From NCBI GenBank assembly GCA_021432635.1, contig MU270018.1, forward strand, positions 937,579 to 1,001,578: a stretch of DNA of 64,000 bases, given 5' to 3'. The notes beneath the pieces are model-generated. The model saw nothing but the letters and a program-made list of their open reading frames with translations. It made no database searches and was not told the origin of the DNA. Below are positions 10,204-22,936 of the stretch, one piece after another; the stretch's first letter is position 1; every line of letters starts with the position of its first letter. A program made the translations under genes and the position numbers. This DNA is from Thozetella sp. PMI_491 (Eukaryota; Ascomycota; Sordariomycetes; Chaetosphaeriales; Chaetosphaeriaceae).

Positions 10204-12561
10204 CGCATGGGCAATGGCCGGCATGTCGACTCGGTCTCTAAAACAGCCACCTGTGGCTACAACCACGGCAGTGCTCCGGCATGCTGGAGCCATGGCGATG
10301 CTCCCCGTGCAGCTCTGGCAGGCGGTCTGCACTTGACCGCGTGTTCTACGACATCCGCCTTTGTGTATAGACGATGTTGCTTCGCGCCGGCGCAGTCCGC
10401 TGTGGCCCCTCCTATATATCCTCGACGATAGACTACTCGAATATAGAAGGCTCAAATTCGCGGGCCATTCATTCATTGCCTCGGCCAACTGGACAAGATA
10501 TTCACATCACACAAGGCATGGGCTCAGCAGGAGACCCGGAGAATGATGCAGCCGATAGCGCAGCTAGTAGCATGCGCCCTTTGCCACATCATTTGTCAAG
10601 ATCATGGCGGCTACTTGGGCTATGTCGATGCCGAGGAGAGAAAGAGCACTCTCAGCCACTTGGTTGTCATGACAGCCAGGGAGCCTCCCTCCACTACAGG
10701 TAGCATGCGACCAATAGTTAGTAATGCGAGCTAGCCACAGGCGTCCAAATACGTATACGAAGTGACAAATGCGATGCCGCCCGGCTCGCGAGGCTGTCGA
10801 GAGCCACTAGAAAAATAGTTGCATAGTAGCACTAGTGACGAAGCAGCGTCTAGACCCCCGCTCCTCCGAACACGGTCGGCGCAGAGAGCCGCCAGGCCGG
10901 AGCAACGGTACGCAGACAGGGCCGAATGCTGGAGCCTCCCGGAGTCGCTTAGCAATGAGTCCAAGCAACATCCCCCTGAAGCGTAGCAGCAAACGGCGAG
11001 GCGAAGGGGGTTTGACAAATGCCTCCCCTGCTTCGCCTCACGGCCGGGTTCGAGCCTTCAAAGATGAGAAAAAAAAATGACAAGACACACGTGCGATGAG
11101 GGAGCGTCGTGGTTCGGAGGCTTCTGAGAGCAGGCCTGTGAGGGTTTACGGACTGGCGAGGCTGGTACGGCATCACCAGGCAAAGGGGCCATATTGTATG
11201 AGGTGCGTGATATTCGAGTCATAGGGTGGCATGACGAGGAAGAGCCTTCGAGCTGCCGGCCCGATTTATCGCCCGCTGACTTTGGCAGACCCAGATTCGG
11301 GGTTGGCCGCTCTCCCCCACGGCTTGTGTTTCCGGGCCATCCAATCGCAGCAGCCTTGTGGTAAAAAAGCAAAGAAAAAAAAGGATAGGGCTTTCTTGGT
11401 CCGCCACGCCAGGTATTTTGTCTATGCCATCACCCTGTTTCCCAGAAAATCGCTATCAGGAGCGAAACGAGGTGGAAAGCTGCAGTCACTGGCGCGGGGC
11501 TGTGCGTCGCGGGCTCGCTCGGACGAAGGTGCTAAGTGCCCACGCCAGCCGGACTTCGTCGCTCCCTTCGACCCTGTGCCGAGGCCTCACAGCATTGGAT
11601 AGCGCGCTGCTTCGGCCGGGCATTACCGTGGAAGTCGCGATGGCATAGCCGTGAAGCCCGTTTCCTACCGGGCCTTGATTTTCGTGCCTCTCCGGGAAGC
11701 TCTCGTCGCGTTAAGGAGGTACCTGGAGGAGGGGCAATTGCTTTTTTCTTCCCTCGATGAATCCATAGAACCCAGCTGGGGCATTGAATGTTTGGGGGAA
11801 GGGTACGGATTGATGCCTGCCATAGGTTTATTATTTTTTTTTTTATTAGAAAAGAAAAATCCCTCTGCCCCCAATGTTTGACATCCTCCGCCTGGAGAGA
11901 CGCTACGCTGCGGTCTCTGTCCCTCCATGCGTTCCCAGCCGCGTAACCGCCCACGGGCTTCAGGGAAGCGGTATGGCAGGGTGGCTACGGCCCGTTATCG
12001 CCCCAAGACCCTTTGTCGGCGAGCGGCATGTCAGCGAGACACGAACGGCCTACAGGATGGCCATTGGTTCTCGGCGTGCCTGCGGTTCCTCCGGACTCCG
12101 GGGCCCAGCGCGCCGAGATGCTATCAAAGTACCTCAATGGTCGCACAGGCTCGTTACGGGACGACTTGGCGCGTGGCGGGGCTGCAGGCCGAGAGCTTGA
12201 GACCTCGTCGAGGTTGCGCACTAGCAAGCCCGTCCCGGCAGCGCAGCACCCATGCCATTGGGGCCTTAGCAGGAAAGTTGCCCCACCATGATGAAAGCAT
12301 CGCCAACAGGATGGAGGGGTTCGAGGTGGGAGGGGAGGAGGAGGGGGGGGGGGGCAACAAACACCCCACCTTCTCAACCATTTTAATATGACCCTCATGC
12401 CACCATCGACTGCTTCGCTCTGCTCCTGACTGCTCCTTTCTTCTTCCATCTATAAACCTTACCAATCCAAAGCTATCCCCCCAGGCAAAGAGCACCTAGC
12501 TTGTCTCTTGCCTCTTCCATCGACATCCAACTCGACACCACATCATCTACCCATCTTCCAG
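10204..12561. other. long intergenic stretch upstream of GAPDH
   Basis: About 2.4 kb with many short unrelated frames, poly-A/T runs (for example T-runs near 11826-11842) and a G-run at 12340-12353. I see no domain-bearing frame, tRNA or clear element. The right end must include the GAPDH promoter: a pyrimidine-rich tract and CTATAAAC at about 12450-12457 lie about 110 bp before a predicted leader splice donor. Confidence 0.4.
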
Positions 12562-12971
12562 GTAAGAAAGCAGAAAAAAAAGCTCTCCTCGCCCCCTTGG
12601 CAGCTGTCTCCCAATCCCCCCCCCTTCCGCCGCCCCCGCCATGGAACTCGCAGCTTCCGCCTTTCGAGACACCATAGAGCAAAGGGCCCCCCTCCCCTCC
12701 TTTCCTCCCTTGCCTGTATCGGAGCTGTCCTAAAGCTGGTGCTCTGCAACTGGCACCCGAAGCTTCCAGCCAATGGCCTCGCCCGATCCAAGCATCAGCT
12801 TCTTGTGAGGGCTTTTAAAACCTCTCACCTCCCCGAATCCTCAATCCAGAAAAAAAAAATCTCGTCCTTCTTCTGTTCCCTACCTTCACTGCCTCCCCCA
12901 AAGCCAACTACACTATAACTACTGCCGTCTCCCCCTGCCTCTCCTCCCCCCTACCGCGTTCGTTCGTTCAG
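12562..12971 (+). promoter_or_regulatory. probable 5'UTR intron of the GAPDH gene
   Basis: CCAG|GTAAGA at 12558-12567 is a strong donor lying in a CT-rich leader. A TATAAC-like branch near 12913-12918 and acceptors at TTCAG (12971) or CCTAG (12979) follow, before the coding ATG at 13058. Leader introns are known in glyceraldehyde-3-phosphate dehydrogenase genes of filamentous fungi such as Aspergillus gpdA and often raise expression. The exact acceptor is uncertain. Confidence 0.45.
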
Positions 12972-13003
12972 CACCCTAGCAAAGGTCAACCTTCGCTCTG
13001 TAG

Positions 13004-14289
<1,286 letters not shown>

Positions 14290-15609
14290 ATACCTGCTGG
14301 CTCAGGCATGAACCTCGCGCGGCTCTGAGAGTGGGCGGCGAGCCCCCGAGGAGGATACGCCGAGGGACGCAGGCGGGAAAGATACCTCATCGACCTCAAC
14401 TCTCGACTCATTCTAGAAGTCCTTAAAAGGCGGGAACGAAAATAAAACCTTACAAAGCAACGAGCGGGATCGTATCGGAGCAGAGAGGAAAGGATGGTTA
14501 GGTATTCTTGCTGTTTTACCCTTGCCCTTGCTTCGACCACTTCTAGGTAGTGATTGGTGCCATGAGACAACGCGAAATAGAGATCCCAATGAGAGAGAGC
14601 TCTTCTCTCCAAAAAAAAAAACCACTGCGCTTCCCACACTTGCTTTGTACGTGAACGTGATCCACACCACAACCGGGCGCCAGGGATGAGGAAGAGCATG
14701 CAAGTGCGCCGCAGAATACGACCCACCAAGGCCATATAGAGGCACCCATGTCGCTAGTTGTACATGCTCCTATTCTCGCTCAATTGCTGCCCCAGCCTGC
14801 TAATTAGGGCATGCGTCGCCAACACTGCTACGTGCGCATGCGTGCCTAGGGAGCTTGACGGTTAGCTCCGGTGCTATTCCGTGCTAGCGCGCCAACCATT
14901 GTGTCGGCCTGGAGGTCTGGATGCGGAGCCCTCGGGCGGGCCACCACCACCTAGGCACCTGCCCCTCCTTGATCACCACAAAACCAGTACGTGTCGACTT
15001 TGGTGAAATTTTCTTCTCACGGGGATGGAGATGGGGACTATTGCTAAGGGCAGCTAAGGGTTGACTACAATACCCCTCGAAGAGGCCCTCCTCCCTCCCC
15101 TCCTCCTGCTCTTCCTCTTCCTCCTCTTCCCCTCCTCCCCCTCCTGCCGCCCTTCCTTTCCTTACTCCATAGTCCACCAGCACGCTATGGATTATACCCC
15201 TGATTAAGCTGGTAAAGCCACTGATACGGCATCGCGAAAAGCGGCGAAGGACGCTCTCGCTGTTTGCGCGTCGCATGATGATGGCCCTTGTCATGGAGTA
15301 TCAACCCCTCCAAAAAGAATACAGCCCACCCTGCCGCTTAGCTGGTGGTTACGTGCGACGTCAGATGCTCCATAATAGTACATGGACAAGCAGCCCCCTG
15401 CCATAGCTGCTTGCCTTGGCGTCAAGCCCCTAGCCACACTTAACATAGCGTGGATCCTGCCCCAAGCAGTCCAGTGTCTGTGCATGGAGATTCTTCGGCC
15501 GTAGTCTGATACAGAGAGCCTGGGTGAAGAAGGACATCGTACTCGTTGATTGGCTTATTATGAGAAGGTCGTCGCTACTCGCCGCCGTTCATCCCGGGTG
15601 TTCCTTGGG
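14290..15609. other. intergenic between convergent GAPDH and RS-protein genes
   Basis: This contains the two 3' flanks and about 1 kb of unassigned DNA, with a CT-rich simple stretch at about 15085-15150 and an A-run at 14611-14621. A 136-codon minus frame at 14884-15294 is low complexity (Glu/Gly-rich from the CT repeat) and not credible. Confidence 0.4.
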
Positions 15610-17414
15610 CTAGAAAGCAGCGCCTCCTAAACCCTCGCCGGCGATGTTCTGCAGGCTCTTGCCGCTCAGGTCGCTCTTGAGCTCCCAGCCTTTGCTCTCG
15701 CGCTCTAACTTGTCCCAGAGGCGTAGGCTTTTGCGGAGACGGTCTTGCTTCAACTTGAGCTCGTCGCGGATGCGCTCCTCATCCTCCTTGAGTTTGCGGT
15801 GATGCACTTCCAGTTCCTTGGTCACGCCTGTGTAGACGGTAGACATGGCTGGATCGGCTTTGCCGCCTGCAACAATCGACGGCATGTTGGCGATGAGGTT
15901 CTGAGCTAGGGTCTGCCTGGGTGGCGGGCCTTGGTTGTTGTGCGCCGCTGGGCCAGTCGGTGGGTTGAAGGGTTTAGATCCGAGCGCCGGTGATACCGTG
16001 CCGGATCCGCTCGCTGAGGATGTGCCTGCTCGCGGGCCAGTCGGGATGCCGCTGGGTCCGCTCTGCGGGATGGTAGGCGAGACCGAAGGTGCCACTCGTG
16101 TGCCTATAGCGGGCCAGCCACCTCGGCCGCCGCGCGCTGGGTAGCTGCCGCCACGAGAAGGCACGTAGCCGCGCGGCCCAGCAGGAGGGATGGTCGGGCT
16201 CGTAATGTCAGGACGAGAAGGACCGTTCGGCGGTGTGAAGTTGCGCGAAGCAGAGGGGCCAGTGGGAGGTGCTCTAAGAGCAGCTGGCCCCCGTGGGGGT
16301 GATTTGATCGCGGTGGAGCTCGCATCTGTGCCCTGGGTAGGTTTCGACTCGCGAACAGGAATAGAATTGGACGCTCCGTTTCCTTGTGTCACAGCTGGTG
16401 ACCGAGCGGGAGAGTCGGGCCGGGAGAGATCGTCTCGGCCACGACGAGAACTAGGGCGCGGTGATGATCTGACACTACCAGACCGTGATGGCATCGCGGA
16501 CGAGTTATGCGAATCTCGAGGCGGAGGCGAGCGTCGATAAGTCGAGGCGCCATATCTATCGTCACGCCGGTCTGGGCTTCTGGATCGAGGGCGGTAAGAG
16601 CCACCGCGAGGCCCGGTAGGTGGGGATCGTCTCAGGGGTGAGCGCGGCCGTTGATTCCGATCTCTGTCATATGGTGAACGTGACCTCCGTCTGCGCTGTG
16701 TTACACTGGTTTGTACTCTCCGACGAGCAGTGGGGATGAACTGACCTAGTATCGCGTGGGGTATATTCACGCCGTGGGGAGCGCGCCCTACTGCCTCTGT
16801 CGTCTCGGCGTGGCGAAGTATACCGTGGAGGGGTGCGCCGAATAGGAGATCGCCTGGGCGATGGCCTCCGCGCTGGAGAGCGATGGCGGCTTCTCGAGCG
16901 GTCACGTCGTCGCCAGCTCTCGCCACCGCCTCGTGACCGATCCCGGCCCAGGTAGCGGTCACCACTGCGAGACCGTCGTCGAGGAGAGCGGTTTGGGACA
17001 TAGCTATCGCTGGCTGGAGGCGGGCTGCGTCCTCGGTCCCGGTCTCGATCACGATCCCGGTCACGGTCCCGGTCACGGTCACGATCCCGGTCACGGTCCC
17101 GGTCGCGATCCCGGTCACGGTCCCGGTCTCGATCACGGTCGCGATCCCGGTCTCGGTCTCGGTCTCGAGGTGGGCTTCTTCCTGGGCGAGGAGATCTATT
17201 GAATGGTCTGTAAGATTCGCCCGCACCATATCTAAGTACTTCGCCGTCCTCGTATCTGTTTGATCACTCACTGGTTAGTTTCAACCGAAGCGCGGTCTTG
17301 GTGTTCTTTGGCAGAATTGCCCGCGACAGGTAGGAAATGGTTGTTGCCGCGGCGGTCGCGAAACCGAAAACGGCGACCTCCCCTTCCTCCCGGGCGATGC
17401 TTGTTTCTGCCCAT
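15610..17414 (-). CDS. arginine/serine- and Arg-Asp-repeat nuclear protein
   Basis: Three exons deduced on the minus strand: 17414-17272, 17207-16746 and 16690-15610, giving 561 aa. Exon 1 starts [20 protein letters not shown]. Exon 2 encodes alternating Arg-Asp from a hexamer DNA repeat (about 17040-17165), then RS/SP-rich sequence. Exon 3 continues [10 protein letters not shown] and Pro/Gly/Ser-rich low complexity, with RGG-like [16 protein letters not shown]-terminal charged helix of about 80 residues ([37 protein letters not shown]) is the only folded-looking part. A longer unspliced frame covers the repeat but encodes Gly/Thr/Val, so it is the wrong frame there. RS/RD plus RGG composition suggests a nuclear RNA-processing role (inference); no RRM or kinase domain is visible. 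I do not recognise the orthologue. Confidence 0.7.
17038..17165 (+). repeat. hexanucleotide-type tandem repeat encoding (Arg-Asp)n
   Basis: Imperfect units of CGGTCC/CGGTCA/CGATCC type run for about 125 bp. Read on the minus strand in the gene frame they give alternating Arg and Asp; in the next frame they give a Gly/Thr/Val repeat without stops. Variation among GAC/GAT and CGC/CGG/CGT/CGA keeps the Arg-Asp meaning, which supports coding in that frame. Confidence 0.85.
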
Positions 17415-17848
17415 GATGGTGATGCCGCTGAAGACGGCCTACTAAGACCAGAAGCAGGAGAGGACGGCCCAAGGGCCGGTGAGGGATAGTGAGAAAGGAA
17501 ATGTGATCGGGGAGATGAGAAAGGTGGTTTGGGAAGTTGAATATTGATGGGCAGTTGGCAAGTTGAAGCTTTCACTAGACTACCAACAAGCACAAAGGTA
17601 GGACACAGCTACTCCATTATTTGGTCGAGGGTACAGAGCCTGTCGAGTTGATTCGGAGAGCAGCGAGATCTTTGGAGTAAAGGGCAAAGGAAACTTGGAT
17701 GAGGATCCTAGCTTTTGGCGAGAGGAAACTGGCTGAGACGATTCAAAGCATGTGGGTTGCGTCCAAGTGATAGCAATTTGCTCCAAAATTGTCGAATGAT
17801 ATTCTTCCGCCAGCTTCTTCTACTGGCAACAAAGGCTCCCTGAGGTGT

Positions 17849-18346
17849 CTACTGGGCCAATGTGCTGGTCCGAATCGAACGAGAGCTCTCTGGAAGTGCG
17901 TCCTGGTTGCCGACGGCCCACGATTGCTGAAGGGGAGTCTGTCCAGGGCTTTTCCAGCCTTTCCGACGGTTCTTGAGTTTCCGGAGCTGATAGCGACGGT
18001 GATCATAAATGGCTTTGCCGGGCCGCAGCTTGCAGTCTCGTAGGATCGTGATGTATCGCTTGCGGCCTTTGGGAAACCCCTTCCGGAACTGCTGCTTCGT
18101 CTTTCCAAACAGGGACTTGAAGATGGAGTTATCCATGTGCTCGAACGCCTTTGTGTCTTCCCTCAGCGCTTTCTTGATGAGTTCAGGGCTGGGCCGGGCG
18201 GTCTGCACTGAGCTCTCCACATCGTCATGGCGGCGGCTATCAATTCGCCGGGATGAGGAGGCACTGCTAAGGCAGTCGTCTCCGTGCTGAAACTTTATCC
18301 GCCTGCAAAAATATGCAAGAATGCTGGTCTGCCGCAGTGACGCCAT
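17849..18346 (-). CDS. small basic protein with N-terminal PCNA-interacting (PIP) box
   Basis: A 165-codon frame starting MASLRQTSILAYFCRR. Residues 6-13 (QTSILAYF) match the PIP-box consensus Q-x-x-[ILM]-x-x-[FY]-[FY] exactly and begin QTS as the p21 box does; basic residues follow immediately. Next is a Ser/Arg/Asp-rich linker, then a strongly basic segment (FGKTKQQFRKGFPKGRKRY..RLRK-like, YQLRKLKNRRKGWK). An in-frame ATG eight codons earlier (18370) is possible. I do not recognise the family. N-terminal PIP boxes occur in replication and repair clients such as ligase I, FEN1, Msh6 and uracil glycosylase and in small regulators, so a PCNA-linked role is inferred only. No intron is needed, and the coding status is not certain. 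Confidence 0.5.
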   Translation of the reverse strand: MASLRQTSILAYFCRRIKFQHGDDCLSSASSSRRIDSRRHDDVESSVQTARPSPELIKKALREDTKAFEHMDNSIFKSLFGKTKQQFRKGFPKGRKRYITILRDCKLRPGKAIYDHRRYQLRKLKNRRKGWKSPGQTPLQQSWAVGNQDALPESSRSIRTSTLAQ

Positions 18347-19291
18347 GTCTGGAGCGGAAAGGTACTTCAAGACCGAGTAGGCTGATAGGAATGGCCGAGT
18401 CGAGATGACGACGGTATAGCATGGTACATCAGGTGAAATTTGCTAGCCAGGGAGGACCAAAGGGAAAAGACTGAATGAATATTTTGGCGACGGAGGTCGG
18501 GTGACGTGTGGTTGGGATTTGAAGAAGAAAATTGGGCATAGACATTCTTCGTTATTGAAGCTGGTCCAGAATCCATTCTCACTTGAGCACCACAATAGCA
18601 GCGACCAAACACGCAACCCACGCACAATAGAGAAGCACGATACTGACCTTCGGGTATTCCTATCCATTGTGACCTTTTCTACACACGAATGAGGCAAATG
18701 GACCAAAAACAAGTTAAATGCAGAGGCGAGGGGCTAGGATGCTGCCGAGCTTGTGAGATCAAGTGAGAGTGAGGTTAAAGCAAGGCCACAGCCGCGTCGA
18801 CTGGAAAAGTCTCGAGACCCGAGAACGCGTGAGATCAGCCGAAGAACAGCCGAGAGGAACCCTGCCATTAGGAGTTCCCATTTGCGCAACAAGGGTTAGG
18901 GTTAGTATATATTCCTCTTCAAGTATCGGATGATCACCTTTTCTCTGCGCTATAAGGCATATGGACCTCTAGGGGTGGGATCCACAAATAAACCTCATCC
19001 AACATATCATACAGGTGTACGAGCAGAGGAGGTATTCAGGCATCTCTTTCGTCATGTATTGGGCTACCTAGGCACATGTAGGACGTTCCCTTGAGAGCAT
19101 TCTTCGCGATCAAAGCAAGGCAAGAGCTAGAGCGAGTGGCCTATCTGATTAGGCGGAACAAATCAAAGGGAGAGGGAATCTTCAGAGAGACAGACGTAAT
19201 GCGCCCTAGAACACCACCTTGCCAGCGCAAGGAACGCAGCCCCGAATGCTCGCAGGAATTCTGAAAGACACAGAGGTCGAAGGCCTCGGAA
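18347..19291. other. intergenic with a short TTAGGG-type stretch
   Basis: No gene is supported here. GGGTTAGGGTTAG at 18893-18905 is a two-unit interstitial telomere-like motif about 550 bp upstream of the PIP-box gene. The right end is the 3' flank of the deacetylase gene. Confidence 0.4.
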
Positions 19292-21708
19292 TTACAGCGG
19301 TTTGTCGTCCTCCGTGGTATCGCCTTGATCGCTTCTCAGCTCCTTCTGGATGTATTCCTGCACGTCTTCGAAGTGGAACTGCATCATCCTAACTAGACCC
19401 GCCACCTTGCTGTGGATGACGGTGCCGAATCGCCGCTTCTTGACGCGCTTTTCCAGCTCCGGGTCACTCCAGCAGGCATGGTCGGCAGCCACGAAGACGC
19501 GTGAGTGCTCCTTGTACCAGGGTGACAAGTCCGGGTCCGTCTCGGACTTGACGGGGCGCAAATTGCCGTCCACGAAGTTGACGACGCCCGAGATGCGGTT
19601 CTTGACGTCGCGGCTCATGAGGAGGACTTTGATGCCTAGGTAGGCGTTGCCGACGCCCATCAAAAAGATGTCCTCGGCATTGTCCATGAGCTGGAGATGA
19701 TTATCCCAAAGGTAGCACATAAGCTCCTGAATCTGTACTTGCATCGCATTCTCGGTCAATCTGGGGATGAAGGAGTCGGTATCCTAGATGTGCGCGTTAA
19801 TTAGCTCACTCCAGAAAGTGAACTCCGGTGAGAAATACCTCTGGATGTGTGACATAGTGCGGAACATTGATGTCCATGACACCAAACCTCTTGCTGATGG
19901 CCCAATCGATGTACTGGCCGACTCCCTCCGACTAGAAAGGGCAGGTTAGTTGGGACGCGATCTGGAGAGCCCAGTATGGTGGAGAGGAGCACGCGACGTA
20001 CCACCCAGGCATTGTGGGCATCCAAAGTATTGTCCAGTGGGTTCGGCTGGGCGTGAAGTTGAGGCCTAAACAGTCAGTTTTGTACAATGCTTGGGGATCT
20101 AGAAGCAAGGAATACGTACGGGTCATGGATGATAATCAGCAGTTTCCGTGCGGAGCGTATATCTTTGGTTATCAACACTTGGTTTTCGTAGGATTTGAAA
20201 AGGGTCTCCCGTTGGATATACATAGGAATCATGTCGTGCTTTGTTGCGAGGATTTGCTTCTGTGCCGTGCGGACAACATCGTGCAACCGGGAAGAGCCTC
20301 GGAGGACCATCTCTTGTCCGTCAATGATGCCCGGCCGCATGCACTCCCAGAAGGGAGCTTGGTAGGCCTGGCACTTGGCCAGGGCGATAGCCGCCTCTTT
20401 GGAGATCTTGGGGATCTCCATCTTCGGCGGCGGCTCGCCCATCAGCGTGCGGGCGACAGCCAAGGCTGACTGGGAGATGGCATTGAGGTCGTAGCCGCCT
20501 TCGAGGCAAACCGCCACCTTGCCTCCGGCGAGTGACATGAGCATGTGGGTCATGTGGGCGTAGCAGGGGGGTGTTACGAAGCAACCACCGAGCTCGTCGC
20601 CGGCGGCGGCGTCGAAGCCAGCTGAAATGATCACCAGGTCGGGATTGAACTCATGAGCAATGGGCATCACAATCTTCTGGAACGCCGCCATGTACTCCCC
20701 GTCTCCCATACCCTGCTCGTGCCAGCCAATGTTGACATTCTTACCTAGGCCAAGGCCTACGCCACAATTTTCCATGCCACCGTCCGGGGTCATGGGGTTG
20801 TCGGGCTTTCCAGGGTAGAAGAGACCATCCTGGTAGACATGGAGGGAGATGTAGAGGATGTTGGGGTCGTCGTAGAACATGTTCTGGATGCCGTTGCCGT
20901 GGTGGACGTCCCAATCGAGAATTAGAACCTTCCGGCAGAGATCGGGATAGTCTGCCTGGCAGACCTTCGCTGCAATGGGTACGTTGTTGAAGATGCAGAA
21001 GCCCATGGGTTGGTTAAACTCAGCATGATGGCCTGGAGGGCGGATGATGGCGAACGCATTCTTCAGGTTGCCTGCCACCACGTTCTTGCACGTCTCGATC
21101 GCTCCTCCTGCCGAGATGAGCGCTGCCTCGAAGGTCATGCTGCCGACGTACAGCGACTCACGTCCCTGGTCCATGATTTTGGTCAGGCGACGCAGCTCAT
21201 GGGTCGGTTTTCTGGTGAGATCCTCGACCCATGCGTAGTGAGAAGGGTGGTGCACGATGCAGATCTCCTCCTTGGTCGCCTCTCGTGCCGGGATACGCCA
21301 CATGTACTTGGTAGGATCCTGCTGGATAATGGAGGCGAGCTCTGAATCGAGGCCGGTATAGACAAGCCCGGCCTTCTTGAAAGCTTTCATGATGTACTCG
21401 ATCCGAGAAGGGTCCTCAGGATGATGGGGCTTGGGACCAAAGTCGGCATTCGCATGCAGCTTCATCCGGTCATCGTAGCAGCAGCCCGTAGGTAAGAGGC
21501 CCCGCCGCTGGAGATCGATGGGGAAAGTGATGAAGGTGAGGTCTTCATAGTCGTTTTCGATATCATCATCCCCGCTGTCGCCATCCAGCGAGTTCTCAAG
21601 AGGATCCGCATCTGCGCGTGAGAAGCCGTTTGTGGACGGGGCATCCGCCATGTTGTGGTCCTCAGCCTCGACCTCCATGCTGAGTTCCTGATTGCCGTTC
21701 TCATCCAT
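19292..21708 (-). CDS. HDA1: class II histone deacetylase Hda1 with Arb2 domain
   Basis: Zinc-dependent nuclear lysine deacetylase acting on histone tails; homologues are S. cerevisiae Hda1, S. pombe Clr3 and Neurospora HDA-1 (in the HCHC silencing complex). Four exons: 21708-20120, 20065-20002, 19931-19839 and 19783-19292, giving 745 aa. Frames fit at each join. The catalytic domain spans about 72-430, with the active-site pair H227-H228 (PPGHHAE), zinc ligands D267, H269 (DWDVHHGNG) and D366 (SAGFDAA), and Tyr406 in LEGGYDL. A second half (about 480-735) with IIIHDPPQLHAQ, DAHNAWV and HYVTHPE matches the Arb2 domain that marks fungal Hda1. The N-terminal 60 residues are acidic and disordered. 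The raw longest frame ends falsely by reading into intron 1; the C-terminal third lies in three further exons. Identification is secure. Confidence 0.95.
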
Positions 21709-22936
21709 GCCCGAGAGGAATAGCGAAGTAGCAACTGATCATAAGAGCCGAGCCTCTCGACGAGCCGCAGTACCTTCAAGTCTCTTGTACTGCCTTTGGC
21801 TATAGAGGGGGGTTAGCGCTTCGCGAAGAGCAGCTGAGAAATGGATATCGTCCCAAGAACTAAACAGGGGAGGAATGGAGGCAGCGAGGTTCAGTGAAAT
21901 TTACAGCCCAAGCAGAGTCGACGCACTCGAGAGCCGCTGTGGGGGGGGAGCGAGGCCAGTTCTTATGAACTTGCATTCGCTCTAGGGCTCATGCGCTTCT
22001 CCCGCCTGGGGGCGGTCGCGACCGGCTTTGTACGGGTCGCGAGGACGCGAAGTTGTGCAGGTTTTGTGTGGAAGAGGGAGATATGGGTGGGGAATCACGG
22101 TTGGTAGGGGATTTGGCACTCTTGGGTCGAGCGAAGCTGGGCAAGGTGAGGCAACTTAGGTAGGCGGGATGAAAGTCAGGCTTAAGTGAGGGTGCGACCA
22201 GCCACAACTGCACCTAGCAAGAGAGTGCAGCGCCGACGGAAGAACGGCTCTATTTTACCCAGACGGCGACGGGAACTGACTGACGAGAAAATTTACGTAC
22301 CTCAGAGGAGTTTTGGCGCGGCCGACAGTCGCGCGCATGCGCGGAGGGGAGCAATAGGTGAGGGCTTGTGTAAATGCGGATGAGAAGAGTGGAGGAATTG
22401 GAGTTGTACCAAGACAGCCTCGCAGCCGCGTGCTCCTGGTTGGCTGGCTGCCCCCCCCTAGCGCCCAGACAGTGCACCACCTAGGTCCCTTGCCTTGGTT
22501 TAATCCAGCGTCCGGTTATGGGCTCCTATGGCGTCTAGGCCTAGACGTATTATTGTTTGTATATGTCTTAGATTTTGAGCCCTTTCAGCTGTGTGCCAAT
22601 CTTTCTCTCAAGACGGGCCGAGCCGGCCTGTGGCGTGAGTCCGCAGCGTGTGGCGAGTTGCCCCGCGATGTCTACGGCGAACCGACGCAACAGAACAGAA
22701 TGCATCGAGAAGCCTAGCGTTTGAAGGGGCCAGGAAGAACCGCCGTCAGGGAGCATTTGGCAAGAGCTACGGTGCACAACGACACGGGGCAGCATGCTCT
22801 CGATCCTTCTCCGTCAAGCAACGATTTATAGTTTACCGCATTGGCTACCTATAGTCTCCAAGTTTGATCTACCCCTTCGTCCCCCGCCCCCTTCCCTCTT
22901 TCCCCCGCCTCCTTCTCTTTGTGGCACTCTCGAGGT
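21709..22936. other. intergenic / Hda1 promoter side
   Basis: This contains the Hda1 leader and promoter and the 3' flank of the F-box gene. A perfect 16-bp palindrome CGTCTAGGCCTAGACG lies at 22532-22547. Short frames (for example 22358-22717) show no domain. Confidence 0.4.

Noticed and set aside
15610-17271. 553-codon minus frame as the complete gene
   Set aside because: Over the repeat and upstream it reads an implausible Gly/Thr/Val phase. Two well-formed introns restore an RS/RD phase continuous with a better N-terminus.
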